DNA of 64,000 bases from Vibrio algivorus (GTDB lineage Bacteria; Pseudomonadota; Gammaproteobacteria; Enterobacterales; Vibrionaceae), in assembly GCF_002218005.2 (NCBI RefSeq), contig NZ_AP018678.1, positions 1,116,001 to 1,180,000 on the forward strand, written 5' to 3'. Shown here one piece after another: positions 43,012 to 52,734 of the stretch. A program made the position numbers and the translations under genes. The stretch's first letter is position 1. Every line of letters starts with the position of its first letter. The notes beneath the pieces were generated by a model, which saw nothing but the letters and a program-made list of their open reading frames with translations, made no database searches and was not told the origin of the DNA.

Positions 43012-43764
43012 ATGAAATCAACTCTTTATCTATCTTCTTTTGCGCTGCTATTTTCTTCTGCCTCAGTTCTGGCTTCGGATGATGTAACATCAACTGAGCA
43101 AGGGCAGTTTAGCGGTGGAGCAAAGCTTGGTTTTTTATATTCTAATGCTTCTACAACGTCGACTTCTCTTAATACAGGTGGTTGGTTAAAGTATGAAAAA
43201 GCGAAATGGACCCATGACTTTTCCGGTAGTAGTTACTACACGAAAACTTCTGATTCAGACGAAGATGGTACGAATAAGTATGAATTAGGTTATAAACTCT
43301 CTTATCAAATTGCTGACAAGTATAAAGCGTTTGTTGATAACCGATATGAACATGATCAGTTTGAAACTTACCGTGATGTTTATTCGGTGACTGCAGGTAT
43401 TGAAAGGGCATTAGTCGATACTGAAACGACGAAAGTTAATATCGGTGGTGGTCCTGGTTACCGTTATAGCAAGCGTCAGCCTAGTGATATAGATCATCCA
43501 AACCAAGTGAATGAAGATATTATTGCCAATGGCTTCTTAAATGTTAAAACTAAGGTGACAGATACTTTATCTATTGGTGGCGATGCTGAAGTGGATTACG
43601 GTGAATCGAATACTACTTATACTTTAGGGGCGAATTTAAAGAACATTTTGGTGGGAGATGTTGCTTTGGTTTTTGATGCTGAATATGTTTATAACACTGA
43701 CGTTGCTTCAGATAAGAGTAATGATGAAATCTATACCACAGTGAGTATTAGCTACGATTTTTAA
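43012..43764 (+). CDS. Outer-membrane beta-barrel protein (DUF481-like)
   Basis: A 250-residue outer-membrane protein. Signal peptide of about 22 residues ending SVLA-S, then alternating polar and aromatic strands, and a final SYDF with C-terminal phenylalanine typical of barrel insertion. It resembles the YdiY/DUF481 salt-induced family. The start at 43012 follows AAAGGTG; an upstream GTG at 43003 is less likely. It is a single gene with its own terminator. Function is unknown. Confidence 0.8.
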   Translation: MKSTLYLSSFALLFSSASVLASDDVTSTEQGQFSGGAKLGFLYSNASTTSTSLNTGGWLKYEKAKWTHDFSGSSYYTKTSDSDEDGTNKYELGYKLSYQIADKYKAFVDNRYEHDQFETYRDVYSVTAGIERALVDTETTKVNIGGGPGYRYSKRQPSDIDHPNQVNEDIIANGFLNVKTKVTDTLSIGGDAEVDYGESNTTYTLGANLKNILVGDVALVFDAEYVYNTDVASDKSNDEIYTTVSISYDF

Positions 43765-43788
43765 TCATGACAATTGAAACTAGATAAA

Positions 43789-43821
43789 AAACGGGCTTGT
43801 GAACTACTCACAAGCCCGTTT
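43789..43821. terminator. Bidirectional terminator
   Basis: AAACGGGCTTGTGA (43789-43802) pairs with TCACAAGCCCGTTT (43808-43821), a perfect 14-base stem between convergent genes. Confidence 0.9.
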
Positions 43822-43851
43822 CTTATTTATATTAGTAAAGTGAAGATAAGA

Positions 43852-44130
43852 TTATGCTCTTTTCTTTACTGATTGATATCGAACATTTTTGAGTACCACA
43901 TCCGATTTTGCTTTGCAGATGCAAGGCAGAATTTCTTTAGGATGGGTAAAAGCCAAAGCAAATCCAATGTATTCTACTTCACCAGATTCTAACTCACATT
44001 TACAAGCACCACAGTGACCATCACGACATTGAAACTCAGGTTCAAGACCAGCTTTTTCCATCGCATCGAGTAGGGTTTGCTGTGGGTCAATATTCAGTTG
44101 AGTGATCCCATTGATTTGCAGTGATTTCAT
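43852..44130 (-). CDS. yfaE: 2Fe-2S ferredoxin YfaE
   Basis: A 92-residue plant-type ferredoxin. Cluster cysteines in CRDGHCGACKC and LPCIC. YfaE helps to make and maintain the diferric-tyrosyl radical of NrdB. The start overlaps the nrdB stop by one base, so the three genes nrdA-nrdB-yfaE form an operon, as in E. coli. Confidence 0.93.
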   Translation of the reverse strand: MKSLQINGITQLNIDPQQTLLDAMEKAGLEPEFQCRDGHCGACKCELESGEVEYIGFALAFTHPKEILPCICKAKSDVVLKNVRYQSVKKRA

Positions 44131-45263
44131 TACAGTTCGAAATCTCCAAAGTCATCAGAGCCAACTTCGTTATCAATTTGACCAACTAGGTAGGAACTGA
44201 TTTCCGCTTCTTGTGGTGCTACTTGTACGTTGTCTGATGATAACCATGCATTGATCCAAGGGATCGGGTTGCTGGTGGCTTCAGGGTAAGCAACATCAAG
44301 TCCAACTGCTTGCATACGAATGTTAGTAATGTACTCAACATATTGGCATAAAATATCTTTATTCAGTCCAATCATAGAGCCATCTTTGAATAGGTATTCT
44401 GCCCATTCTTTTTCTTGTTCAGCGGCTTGCTTAAACAGATCAAAACATTCTTGCTTACATTCTTCGGCAATTTGCATAAAGCTAAAATCATCTTGACCAT
44501 TACGTAAGATGTTTAGCATGTGCTGAGTACCCGTTAGATGTAAAGCTTCATCACGAGCAATCAGTTTGATGATTTTTGCGTTGCCTTCCATTAATTCGCG
44601 TTCTGCAAAAGCAAATGAACATGCAAAGCTCACGTAGAAACGGATAGCTTCTAATGCATTTACAGACATCAAGCAGAGGTAAAGTTGCTTTTTCAGATCA
44701 TGAAGTTTGATTTCAACCGTTTCGCCATTTAGAACATGAGTACCTTCACCATGACGATGGTAGTCATTGGTTAAACGGATCAGTTCATCGTAATAATGTG
44801 CAATATCACGAGCACGTTTAACAATAAATTCATTTTCAACGATATCGTCAAATACCGCACCAGGATCGTTTACGATATTACGGATAATATGAGTGTAAGA
44901 GCGTGAGTGAATGGTTTCAGAGAATGACCATGTTTCAATCCACGTTTCTAATTCTGGTAAAGACACTAATGGTAGTAGGGCAACATTTGGGCTACGACCC
45001 TGAATTGAATCAAGCAGTGTTTGATATTTTAAGTTACTGATGAAAATGTGCTTTTCATGATCAGGTAACTTGTTGTAATCAATACGGTCGCTTGATACAT
45101 CTACTTCTTCAGGACGCCAAAAGAACGATAATTGCTTTTCGATTAGTTTTTCGAAAATCTCAAATTTTTGTTGGTCATAACGTGCAACGTTAACTGATTG
45201 GCCAAAGAACATAGGCTCTTTGAGTTGATCATTTTTCTTCTGATTAAAAATTGTATAAGCCAT
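44130..45263 (-). CDS. nrdB: Ribonucleotide reductase class Ia, beta subunit
   Basis: Diiron-tyrosyl radical subunit, 377 residues. The radical tyrosine is Tyr123 in SETIHSRSYTHIIRN, whose glutamate and histidine bind iron; LIARDEALHLTGTQH holds further ligands. The C-terminal tail ending DDFGDFEL binds NrdA. It lies 139 bases after nrdA and ends at yfaE. Confidence 0.96.
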   Translation of the reverse strand: MAYTIFNQKKNDQLKEPMFFGQSVNVARYDQQKFEIFEKLIEKQLSFFWRPEEVDVSSDRIDYNKLPDHEKHIFISNLKYQTLLDSIQGRSPNVALLPLVSLPELETWIETWSFSETIHSRSYTHIIRNIVNDPGAVFDDIVENEFIVKRARDIAHYYDELIRLTNDYHRHGEGTHVLNGETVEIKLHDLKKQLYLCLMSVNALEAIRFYVSFACSFAFAERELMEGNAKIIKLIARDEALHLTGTQHMLNILRNGQDDFSFMQIAEECKQECFDLFKQAAEQEKEWAEYLFKDGSMIGLNKDILCQYVEYITNIRMQAVGLDVAYPEATSNPIPWINAWLSSDNVQVAPQEAEISSYLVGQIDNEVGSDDFGDFEL

Positions 45264-45402
45264 GTTAACCTCTTAAATGAACGGCCTAGGAACCATCCAT
45301 GCGCTAGTGATATGTGAAGAGCTGTCACTGAGCGATTTCTTGGGTAGTGATTGAATGAAAGCAGCCTGCAACAGGGCAGGCTACGTTATTTCAAGTATTG
45401 AA

Positions 45403-47688
45403 TTAGATCTTACAGCCGCCGCCTGCGCAATCATCATCTTCAACAACCGCAGCTGCATCATTTTGATCGTCGCTCGCACCATCACGAGTGTTATGGTAAT
45501 ACAGCGTTTTAAGGCCGTATTTATATGCAGTTAGCAGATCTTTCAACAATAACTTCATTGGTACTTTACCATTGGCTTGTACGCTAGGGTCGTAGTTAGT
45601 GTTGGCAGAAATAGATTGATCTACGAATTTCTGCATAATTCCGACTAGGTGTAAATAGCCATCATTTGATGGAATACGCCATAGCAGTTCGTATTGGTCT
45701 TTAAGTGTTTGATATTCTGGCACGACTTGCTTCAAGATCCCATCTTTTGATGCTTTCACTGAAACGAATCCACGTGGTGGCTCAATACCATTGGTTGCGT
45801 TTGAAATCTGAGAAGAAGTTTCAGATGGCATTAACGCAGTTAAGGTAGAGTTACGTAAACCGTGAGTGGTAATTTCAATGCGTAGTGTCTCCCAATCAAG
45901 GTGTAGGGGCTCATCACAAATAGTATCCAAATCTTTCTTATAAGAATCGATTGGCAGAATACCTTTTGCATAAGTCGTTTCATTGAAGGATGGACATGCA
46001 CCTTTTTCTTTTGCTAATTCAACCGATGCTTTTAACAAGTAGTATTGGATCGCTTCAAAAGTGCGGTGTGTTAAGCCGTTTGCACTACCATCTGAATACT
46101 TCACGCCATTTTTCGCAAGGTAGTAAGCGTAGTTAATGACACCGACACCTAGGGTACGGCGGTTCATCGTTGCTTTACGTGCAGCAGGAAGTGGATAGTC
46201 TTGATAGTCGAGTAGGGCATCTAATGCGCGTACAACAAGATCTGATAGTTCAGCAAAATCATCAAGTGATTTAATTTCACCTAAGTTAAATGCAGATAAA
46301 GTACATAGGGCGATTTCGCCTTCTTCATCATCAACATTACGTAAAGGTTTAGTTGGAAGAGCAATTTCTAAACATAAGTTAGATTGACGAACCGGTGCAA
46401 CGCTTGGGTCGAATGGGCTGTGAGTATTACAGTGATCGACGTTTTGAATGTAGATACGGCCTGTTGAAGCACGCTCTTGCATTAACAGTGAAAATAGTTC
46501 AACAGCTTTAATGGTTTCGCGTTTGATAGATTCATCTGCTTCATATTTAACGTAAAGTTCTTCAAACTTAGCTTGATCTTCAAAGAATGCATCGTATAGC
46601 CCAGGTACATCCGATGGAGAGAATAGGCTGATATTTGCGCCTTTGATTAAGCGAGCGTACATAAGTTTGTTGAGCTGTACACCGTAATCCATGTGACGAA
46701 CACGGTTCTCTTCAACACCACGGTTATTTTTTAGCACTAATAGAGATTGAACTTCACGGTGCCAAATCGGGTAGAAAACAGTTGCCGCACCACCTCGAAC
46801 ACCGCCTTGAGAGCAACACTTAACTGCTGTTTGGAAGTATTTATAAAACGGAATGCATCCAGTGTGGAAAGCTTCACCGTTACGGATCTCAGAGCCTAGC
46901 GCACGAATACGACCAGCATTGATGCCAATACCTGCTCGTTGAGAAACGTAACGAACGATAGAACTTGCTGTTGCATTGATTGAATCTAGGCTATCACCAC
47001 ACTCAATTAATACACATGAACTAAATTGACGAGTAGGGGTGCGAACACCAGACATAATTGGTGTTGGTAGTGAAATCTTAAACATCGATACCGCATCGTA
47101 AAAACGTTTAATGTAGTCTAAACGTGTTTCTTGAGGGTATTTGGCAAATAAGCAAGCAGCAACAAGGATATATAAAAATTGAGCGCTTTCGTAAATTTCC
47201 TTTGTTACACGGTTTTGAACAAAGTATTTACCTTCAAGCTGTTTTACCGCTGCGTATGAAAAATTCATATCACGGCTGTGATCAATGAAGCTATCTAATA
47301 CTGCAAATTCTTCAGCAGTATAATCTTCCAATAAATGCTTATCGTATTTCCCCATACCAACCAGTTTTGAAACATGATCGAATAATTTTGGTGGCTCAAA
47401 TTCACCGTAGGCTTTTTTACGAAGATGGAATACCGCTAGACGTGCCGCTAGGTATTGATAGTCAGGACTTTGCTCTGAAATAAGGTCAGCTGCAGATTTA
47501 ATGATGGTTTCGTGAATATCAGAAGTGGTGATGCCATCGTAAAATTGGATATGAGCTTTTAGTTCTACTTGAGAAACAGAAACATTTTGAAGGCCTTCTG
47601 CTGCCCATGTGATCACTCGGTGGATCTTTTCAAGATCGATCGACTCTTTCTGTCCAGTACGTTTTGTGACTGTCAATTGTTCGTTCAT
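45403..47688 (-). CDS. nrdA: Ribonucleotide reductase class Ia, alpha subunit
   Basis: Catalytic subunit, 761 residues as in E. coli, reducing ribonucleoside diphosphates to deoxy forms. N-terminal ATP-cone (MNEQLTVTKRTGQKESIDLEK), substrate cysteine region FSSCVLIECGDS, the NLCLEIALPTK loop, and the C-terminal redox pair DDCAGGGCKI are intact. NrdR and DnaA sites lie in front (see separate entries). Confidence 0.96.
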   Translation of the reverse strand: MNEQLTVTKRTGQKESIDLEKIHRVITWAAEGLQNVSVSQVELKAHIQFYDGITTSDIHETIIKSAADLISEQSPDYQYLAARLAVFHLRKKAYGEFEPPKLFDHVSKLVGMGKYDKHLLEDYTAEEFAVLDSFIDHSRDMNFSYAAVKQLEGKYFVQNRVTKEIYESAQFLYILVAACLFAKYPQETRLDYIKRFYDAVSMFKISLPTPIMSGVRTPTRQFSSCVLIECGDSLDSINATASSIVRYVSQRAGIGINAGRIRALGSEIRNGEAFHTGCIPFYKYFQTAVKCCSQGGVRGGAATVFYPIWHREVQSLLVLKNNRGVEENRVRHMDYGVQLNKLMYARLIKGANISLFSPSDVPGLYDAFFEDQAKFEELYVKYEADESIKRETIKAVELFSLLMQERASTGRIYIQNVDHCNTHSPFDPSVAPVRQSNLCLEIALPTKPLRNVDDEEGEIALCTLSAFNLGEIKSLDDFAELSDLVVRALDALLDYQDYPLPAARKATMNRRTLGVGVINYAYYLAKNGVKYSDGSANGLTHRTFEAIQYYLLKASVELAKEKGACPSFNETTYAKGILPIDSYKKDLDTICDEPLHLDWETLRIEITTHGLRNSTLTALMPSETSSQISNATNGIEPPRGFVSVKASKDGILKQVVPEYQTLKDQYELLWRIPSNDGYLHLVGIMQKFVDQSISANTNYDPSVQANGKVPMKLLLKDLLTAYKYGLKTLYYHNTRDGASDDQNDAAAVVEDDDCAGGGCKI

Positions 47689-47796
47689 TCGAAATGCGTT
47701 CCCTAAACTAGATGAATTCTAAGCTGCAACGTTGAATTATTATGGTATTGGCAAGCTTTTTATGCGGTTCCCGACCTACCTTACTTTGAAGGTTAA

Positions 47797-47861
47797 ACAC
47801 TATATGTTGGGTTACCCCTATAGCTGGCTTACAAGATAGTGCGAAAAGACGTGACTTTCAA
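47797..47861 (-). promoter_or_regulatory. nrdA promoter with two NrdR-box-like sites
   Basis: On the minus strand -35 TTGAAA (47856-47861), 17-base spacer, -10 TATCTT (47833-47838). Two sites resembling the NrdR box consensus ACACTATATCTTGTG: ACACTATATGTTGGGT (47797-47812) and TTACAAGATAGTGCGA (47829-47844), starts 32 bases apart, the paired spacing NrdR needs. The second overlaps the -10, so repression is expected. Confidence 0.8.
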
Positions 47862-47881
47862 GATTTGGATTTCTCTCAAGT

Positions 47882-47890
47882 TGTGGATAA
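47882..47890 (-). promoter_or_regulatory. DnaA box upstream of nrdA
   Basis: TGTGGATAA is the inverse of the consensus TTATCCACA, a perfect match, 21 bases upstream of the -35. A one-mismatch site TGTGGATGA lies at 48054-48062. DnaA controls nrdAB in E. coli. Confidence 0.7.
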
Positions 47891-48094
47891 CGTTTGGATA
47901 GAAAAAATTCTGTAAGTAGACACTAACCTATGCGCTAACGTATTCCCTGAATAGGGAGATTCTGAAGATCTAATATGGTGATTTTATACTCAAGAGAAAA
48001 AATATTTCGCTTGATCTTTAAAAGAAAATGATCACGAAATTAGTGGTTGAATTTGTGGATGATCAAGCACATTTTATAAAGAAACAAATGTAAT

Positions 48095-48126
48095 AAAACG
48101 CTGATGTATGGTCAGCGTTTTTTGTA
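48095..48126. terminator. Terminator after ubiG
   Basis: AAACGCTGA pairs with TCAGCGTTT around TGTATGG, with T-rich sequence on both strands. It separates ubiG from the nrdA control region. Confidence 0.85.
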
Positions 48127-48140
48127 TTTAGTCGATGGTA

Positions 48141-48860
48141 TTAACCAACATTCTGCGTGTGAATGATATAGTTCACCTCAACGTTTTTTCCTAATGAATA
48201 ACTATCTGTAAGCGGGTTGTAACGTAGGCCAGTAATTGACTGCTCTTGAAGTGGCGTAGAATCAACCATTTTTAGTAACTCAGAAGGACGGATGAATTTA
48301 CTATGATCGTGAGTGCCTTTAGGTACTATCTTCATAACTTGCTCTGCGCCCACAATGGCAAACAGATAAGATTTTAGATTACGATTTAATGTTGAGAAGA
48401 ACACATGGCCGCCAGGTTTCACTAATCGCGCGCACGCTTGGATAACCGACAGAGGATCGGGAACGTGTTCCAACATTTCCATACAAGTGACTACATCGTA
48501 CGTTTGCGGGCACTGAGCTGCATGATCTTCGATAGTGCTTTGTATATAGTTAAGCGTAACGCCAGATTCGAGAGCATGCAGTCTAGCCACTTCTAAAGGT
48601 TCTTTACCCATATCGAGACCTGTGACATCTGCGCCTTCTTTTGCCATGCTTTCTGCGAGAATACCCCCACCACAACCAACATCAAGAGCTTTCTTACCGA
48701 ATAGTCCTTGTGCATTATCTAAGACAAAGTTTAAGCGAAGAGGGTTGATTTGGTGTAATGGTTTAAATTCACCATTTAAGTCCCACCAACGAGAAGCCAT
48801 ATCTTCAAATTTTTTAATTTCTGCAGGATCAACGTTTTGTTTAGTCGTCATATTGGTCAT
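48141..48860 (-). CDS. ubiG: Ubiquinone biosynthesis O-methyltransferase
   Basis: SAM-dependent enzyme, 239 residues, for both O-methylations in ubiquinone synthesis. Motif I is ALDVGCGGGILAESMA (about residue 58); MEMLEHVPDP and PGGHVFFSTLNRN follow. N-terminal RWWDLNGEFKPLHQINPLR is typical of UbiG and helps membrane contact. The gene is divergent from gyrA, as in E. coli. Confidence 0.96.
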   Translation of the reverse strand: MTNMTTKQNVDPAEIKKFEDMASRWWDLNGEFKPLHQINPLRLNFVLDNAQGLFGKKALDVGCGGGILAESMAKEGADVTGLDMGKEPLEVARLHALESGVTLNYIQSTIEDHAAQCPQTYDVVTCMEMLEHVPDPLSVIQACARLVKPGGHVFFSTLNRNLKSYLFAIVGAEQVMKIVPKGTHDHSKFIRPSELLKMVDSTPLQEQSITGLRYNPLTDSYSLGKNVEVNYIIHTQNVG

Positions 48861-49137
48861 TCTTCAAGTCATCAAGATGTGATTAATATATCAGGAAAGG
48901 GAAGGGCAATGAAATCCTGACTGTGAAATTGAGAAAGTTAAAGTAATTGATAAAAAGCATAAATTTGAATCTAGCTCAATTTTTCTGCAGTTAAAGCGTG
49001 AAGTAGACATCAAGTGATTAAAACTGCTATGAAATAGATGCCTGATTTATGATTTCTGTGTTATATTTTTAGACCTTGTGCGTATCGCTATTTGTAATGA
49101 AGTACGCGATCAAAAAGAATAGAGGGATAATGGCTCT

Positions 49138-51771
49138 ATGAGCGATTTAGCTAAACAAATTACGCCAGTAAATATTGAAGATGAACTGAAAGGTTCATAT
49201 CTTGATTATGCGATGTCTGTCATCGTTGGTCGTGCACTTCCAGATGTTCGTGATGGTTTGAAACCGGTTCACCGCCGTGTTTTATTTGCAATGAACGTTC
49301 TGGGTAACGATTGGAATAAGCCTTATAAAAAATCAGCCCGTGTAGTCGGTGACGTAATCGGTAAATATCACCCACATGGTGATAGTGCAGTTTACGATAC
49401 GATTGTACGTATGGCTCAACCATTCTCACTTCGTTACATGCTTGTCGATGGCCAAGGTAACTTTGGTTCTATCGATGGTGACTCTGCTGCGGCGATGCGT
49501 TATACCGAAGTTCGCATGTCTAAAATGGCTCATGAGTTATTAGCCGACCTAGATAAAGAAACAGTAGATTACGTCGATAACTACGACGGCACAGAAAAGA
49601 TCCCAGCTGTTTTACCGACGAAAATTCCAAACTTACTTGTGAACGGCTCTTCTGGTATCGCAGTAGGTATGGCCACTAATATTCCGCCACATAACTTAGG
49701 TGAAGTGTTAGATGGTTGCTTGGCTTATATTGATAATGAAGATGTGACCATCGATGAATTGATGGAACACATTCCTGGGCCAGATTTCCCAACGGCTGCT
49801 TTAATCAGTGGTCGTAAAGGTATTATCGACGCTTATAAAACCGGTCGTGGTAAAGTTTACATGCGTTCTAAAGCGCATATCGATACCGATAAAAATGGCC
49901 GTGAAACGGTTGTTGTGACTGAAATTCCATACCAAGTTAACAAAGCTCGTGTTATTGAAAAAATTGCAGAGTTAGTAAAAGACAAGAAAGTGGAAGGTAT
50001 CAGTGCATTACGCGATGAGTCAGATAAAGACGGCATGCGTATCGTTATTGAATGTAAGCGTGATGCAGTAGGTGAAGTAGTTCTTAATAACCTATATGCA
50101 CAAACTCAGTTGCAAACGACTTTCGGCATCAATATGGTTGCGCTAGATAATGGCCAGCCGAAGCTATTCAACCTAAAAGAAATGTTGAAGTGCTTTGTTG
50201 ATCACCGCCGTGAAGTGGTAACACGCCGTACTATTTTTGAACTTCGTAAAGCTCGTGATCGTGCACACATCTTAGAAGCACTGGCACTTGCTCTTGCTAA
50301 CATTGATGAAATCATTGAATTGATTCGTAATGCACCGACACCAGCAGAAGCGAAAGCGGGCTTAGTCGCTCGTGGTTGGGATCTTGGTAATGTAGCAGCA
50401 ATGCTTGAACGTGCAGGTACCGATGCCGCACGCCCTGATTGGTTAGAAGAAAATTATGGCATCCGTGATGGTCAATACTTCCTAACTGAACAACAAGCAC
50501 AAGCGATTCTTGAATTACGCCTACACCGTTTAACTGGTTTAGAGCATGAGAAGATCCTAGACGAATACAAAGCACTTCTAGATGAAATTGCCGAATTAAT
50601 TCATATTTTATCGAGCACAGAACGCTTGATGGAAGTTATTCGTGAAGAGCTAGAAGCCGTTCGTGAAGGTTTCGGTGACGCTCGTCGTACTGAAATTACC
50701 GCAGCAAGCCATGATATTGATATGGAAGAGCTTATTGCTCAAGAAGATGTTGTGGTAACGCTTTCTCACGAAGGTTACGTTAAGTATCAAGTACTCAGCG
50801 ACTACGAAGCTCAGCGTCGTGGTGGTAAAGGTAAGAGTGCAACTAAGATGAAAGATGAAGACTTCATCGAGCGTTTACTGGTTGCCAATACTCACGATAA
50901 TATTCTTTGCTTCTCAACTCGCGGTAAAACTTACCGCTTGAAGACATATCAACTACCGCTTGCGAGCCGTAATGCTCGTGGTAAACCTATCGTCAATATT
51001 TTGCCGCTAGAAGAAGGTGAACGTATCACTGCTATTCTACGTGTTGATGAGTTTGCTGAAGATAAATTTATCTTTATGGCAACGGGTGACGGTACGGTTA
51101 AGAAAACATCTCTAGCAAGTTTTGCCAATGTTCGTTCAAATGGCTTGATTGCTGTTAATCTACGTGATGATGATGCTCTAATTGGTGTTGATATCACATC
51201 AGGTGAAGATGAAATCATGTTGTTCTCGAAAGAGGGTAAAGTGGTTCGCTTTAGTGAAGAGCATGTTCGAGCAATGGGCCGTACCGCGGCAGGTGTTCGT
51301 GGTATTCGCCTTGCAGATAACGACCAAGTTGTGTCATTGATTGTACCGTCAAATGATGGTGGCGATGTTCTGACAGTCACGGAAAATGGTTACGGTAAAC
51401 GTACCGTTATCACGGAATACCCAACTAAGGGCCGTGGTACGAAAGGCGTTGTATCGATTAAAGTATCTGAGCGTAACGGACAAGTGGTTGGTGCAATCCA
51501 AGCCCTTGAAGCCGATGAGTTTATGATGATCACTAATGCGGGTACGCTTGTTCGTACACGTGTATCGGAAGTAAGCCAAGTTGGCCGTAATACTCAAGGT
51601 GTTACTCTGATTCGTACTTCAGAAGATGAAAAAGTTGTAGGTCTACAGCGCATCGAAGAAGTGGAAGAAGACGAACTATTAGAAGCTGGTGTGGAAGTTG
51701 TTGATATTGACGAAACCCAACCAACATCTTCTGATGATGCTGCTCAAGCTGATACTAACGACGAAGAGTAA
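49138..51771 (+). CDS. gyrA: DNA gyrase subunit A
   Basis: Topoisomerase II subunit that cuts and rejoins DNA during ATP-driven negative supercoiling, 877 residues. The catalytic tyrosine is Tyr122 in AAMRYTE. In the quinolone-resistance region Ser83 and Asp87 (HGDSAVYD) are the usual sensitive-type residues. The C-terminal DNA-wrapping domain holds repeated blades and the GyrA box RRGGKGKS near residue 560; the tail is acidic. Own terminator follows. Confidence 0.97.
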   Translation: MSDLAKQITPVNIEDELKGSYLDYAMSVIVGRALPDVRDGLKPVHRRVLFAMNVLGNDWNKPYKKSARVVGDVIGKYHPHGDSAVYDTIVRMAQPFSLRYMLVDGQGNFGSIDGDSAAAMRYTEVRMSKMAHELLADLDKETVDYVDNYDGTEKIPAVLPTKIPNLLVNGSSGIAVGMATNIPPHNLGEVLDGCLAYIDNEDVTIDELMEHIPGPDFPTAALISGRKGIIDAYKTGRGKVYMRSKAHIDTDKNGRETVVVTEIPYQVNKARVIEKIAELVKDKKVEGISALRDESDKDGMRIVIECKRDAVGEVVLNNLYAQTQLQTTFGINMVALDNGQPKLFNLKEMLKCFVDHRREVVTRRTIFELRKARDRAHILEALALALANIDEIIELIRNAPTPAEAKAGLVARGWDLGNVAAMLERAGTDAARPDWLEENYGIRDGQYFLTEQQAQAILELRLHRLTGLEHEKILDEYKALLDEIAELIHILSSTERLMEVIREELEAVREGFGDARRTEITAASHDIDMEELIAQEDVVVTLSHEGYVKYQVLSDYEAQRRGGKGKSATKMKDEDFIERLLVANTHDNILCFSTRGKTYRLKTYQLPLASRNARGKPIVNILPLEEGERITAILRVDEFAEDKFIFMATGDGTVKKTSLASFANVRSNGLIAVNLRDDDALIGVDITSGEDEIMLFSKEGKVVRFSEEHVRAMGRTAAGVRGIRLADNDQVVSLIVPSNDGGDVLTVTENGYGKRTVITEYPTKGRGTKGVVSIKVSERNGQVVGAIQALEADEFMMITNAGTLVRTRVSEVSQVGRNTQGVTLIRTSEDEKVVGLQRIEEVEEDELLEAGVEVVDIDETQPTSSDDAAQADTNDEE

Positions 51772-51796
51772 TCGCTTTTAGTGATATGAAAGATAG

Positions 51797-51825
51797 AAGC
51801 CGGAGGTAATACTTCCGGCTTTTTT
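51797..51825 (+). terminator. Terminator after gyrA
   Basis: AAGCCGGA (51797-51804) pairs with TCCGGCTT (51813-51820), then T run. Confidence 0.92.
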
Positions 51826-51984
51826 ATATTTAATTAAAGTCGGTTTTACTTGATTAGTTAATTGGATGTTATAGTATAACAATATTGATTGACCGATGTG
51901 ATATAACCCTCATTTTTATCAGTGTTTAGAGAACCTTTAAGATAAAATATCGAGGGAGCATTATAAGAATAAGTGAGAAAGAAT

Positions 51985-52584
51985 ATGGCGGAAGTTCGTG
52001 CCAGAGTGGATTTAAAAGTAGGTAAAAAAAGCGAAATTGACGCTGAAATCCTGTCCTTTACAGGCTTAAAAACGGATAAAGAGCACATCGCCATTATTTT
52101 TAAATCAGCGGATAAAAACCCTCAAGCCCCTTTAGTTCGCATGCATTCAGAGTGTTTAACAGGTGATGTTTTTCATTCGTCGCGCTGTGATTGTGGCGAA
52201 CAGTTAGATGAAACTATTGAGAAAATGGCTCAGCACGGTGGGGTTTTATTGTATTTACGCCAAGAAGGACGTGGTATTGGTTTATATAATAAAATTGATG
52301 CTTATCGTTTACAGAGTCAAGGTATGAATACCTACGAAGCAAATAATCATTTAGGTTTTGGTGATGATCTGCGTGACTTTTCTGAAGCAGCTCAAATGCT
52401 GAAAGCACTCGGTATCAATAAAATTAAGTTAATAACGAACAATCCTAAAAAGATGAAAGAGCTTCAAGAGTTTGGAATTGAGCTTGAAGAAGTGATTCCA
52501 ACCCATGTACATATCAAACATGGTAACGAAAGCTATCTTAAAGCCAAAGCATCACATGGTAAGCATCGACTTAAATTTGATTGA
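51985..52584 (+). CDS. ribA: GTP cyclohydrolase II
   Basis: First enzyme of riboflavin synthesis, 199 residues (E. coli 196), opening GTP to diaminohydroxypyrimidine phosphate, formate and pyrophosphate. Zinc cysteines Cys57, Cys68 and Cys70 in HSECLTGD and SSRCDCG; LRQEGRGIGL is the catalytic loop. Start at the ATG 51985; an in-frame GTG 12 bases earlier is unlikely. A perfect 13-base palindrome GTTATAGTATAAC (51868-51880) lies upstream, of unknown meaning. Confidence 0.95.
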   Translation: MAEVRARVDLKVGKKSEIDAEILSFTGLKTDKEHIAIIFKSADKNPQAPLVRMHSECLTGDVFHSSRCDCGEQLDETIEKMAQHGGVLLYLRQEGRGIGLYNKIDAYRLQSQGMNTYEANNHLGFGDDLRDFSEAAQMLKALGINKIKLITNNPKKMKELQEFGIELEEVIPTHVHIKHGNESYLKAKASHGKHRLKFD

Positions 52585-52605
52585 TTAAAACACAATATTA
52601 TCGGA

Positions 52606-52636
52606 AAAGACCTCTCATTGAAGAGGTCTTTTTTAT
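52606..52636 (+). terminator. Terminator after ribA
   Basis: AAAGACCTCT (52606-52615) pairs with AGAGGTCTTT (52622-52631), then T run. Confidence 0.92.
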
Positions 52637-52691
52637 GTTTAATAGTTGTAAAAGTTTTGTAAGTAAGTATTATTCTCAAACCCAACTGCAA

Positions 52692-52710
52692 GTGATAATG
52701 ATTTTCACTC
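52692..52710. promoter_or_regulatory. Fur box before the imelysin operon
   Basis: GTGATAATGATTTTCACTC matches most of the Fur consensus GATAATGATAATCATTATC. It lies 25 bases before the first gene, so repression by iron is expected. Confidence 0.8.
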
Positions 52711-52734
52711 AGATAGTTTATACAAGGATGAGAC

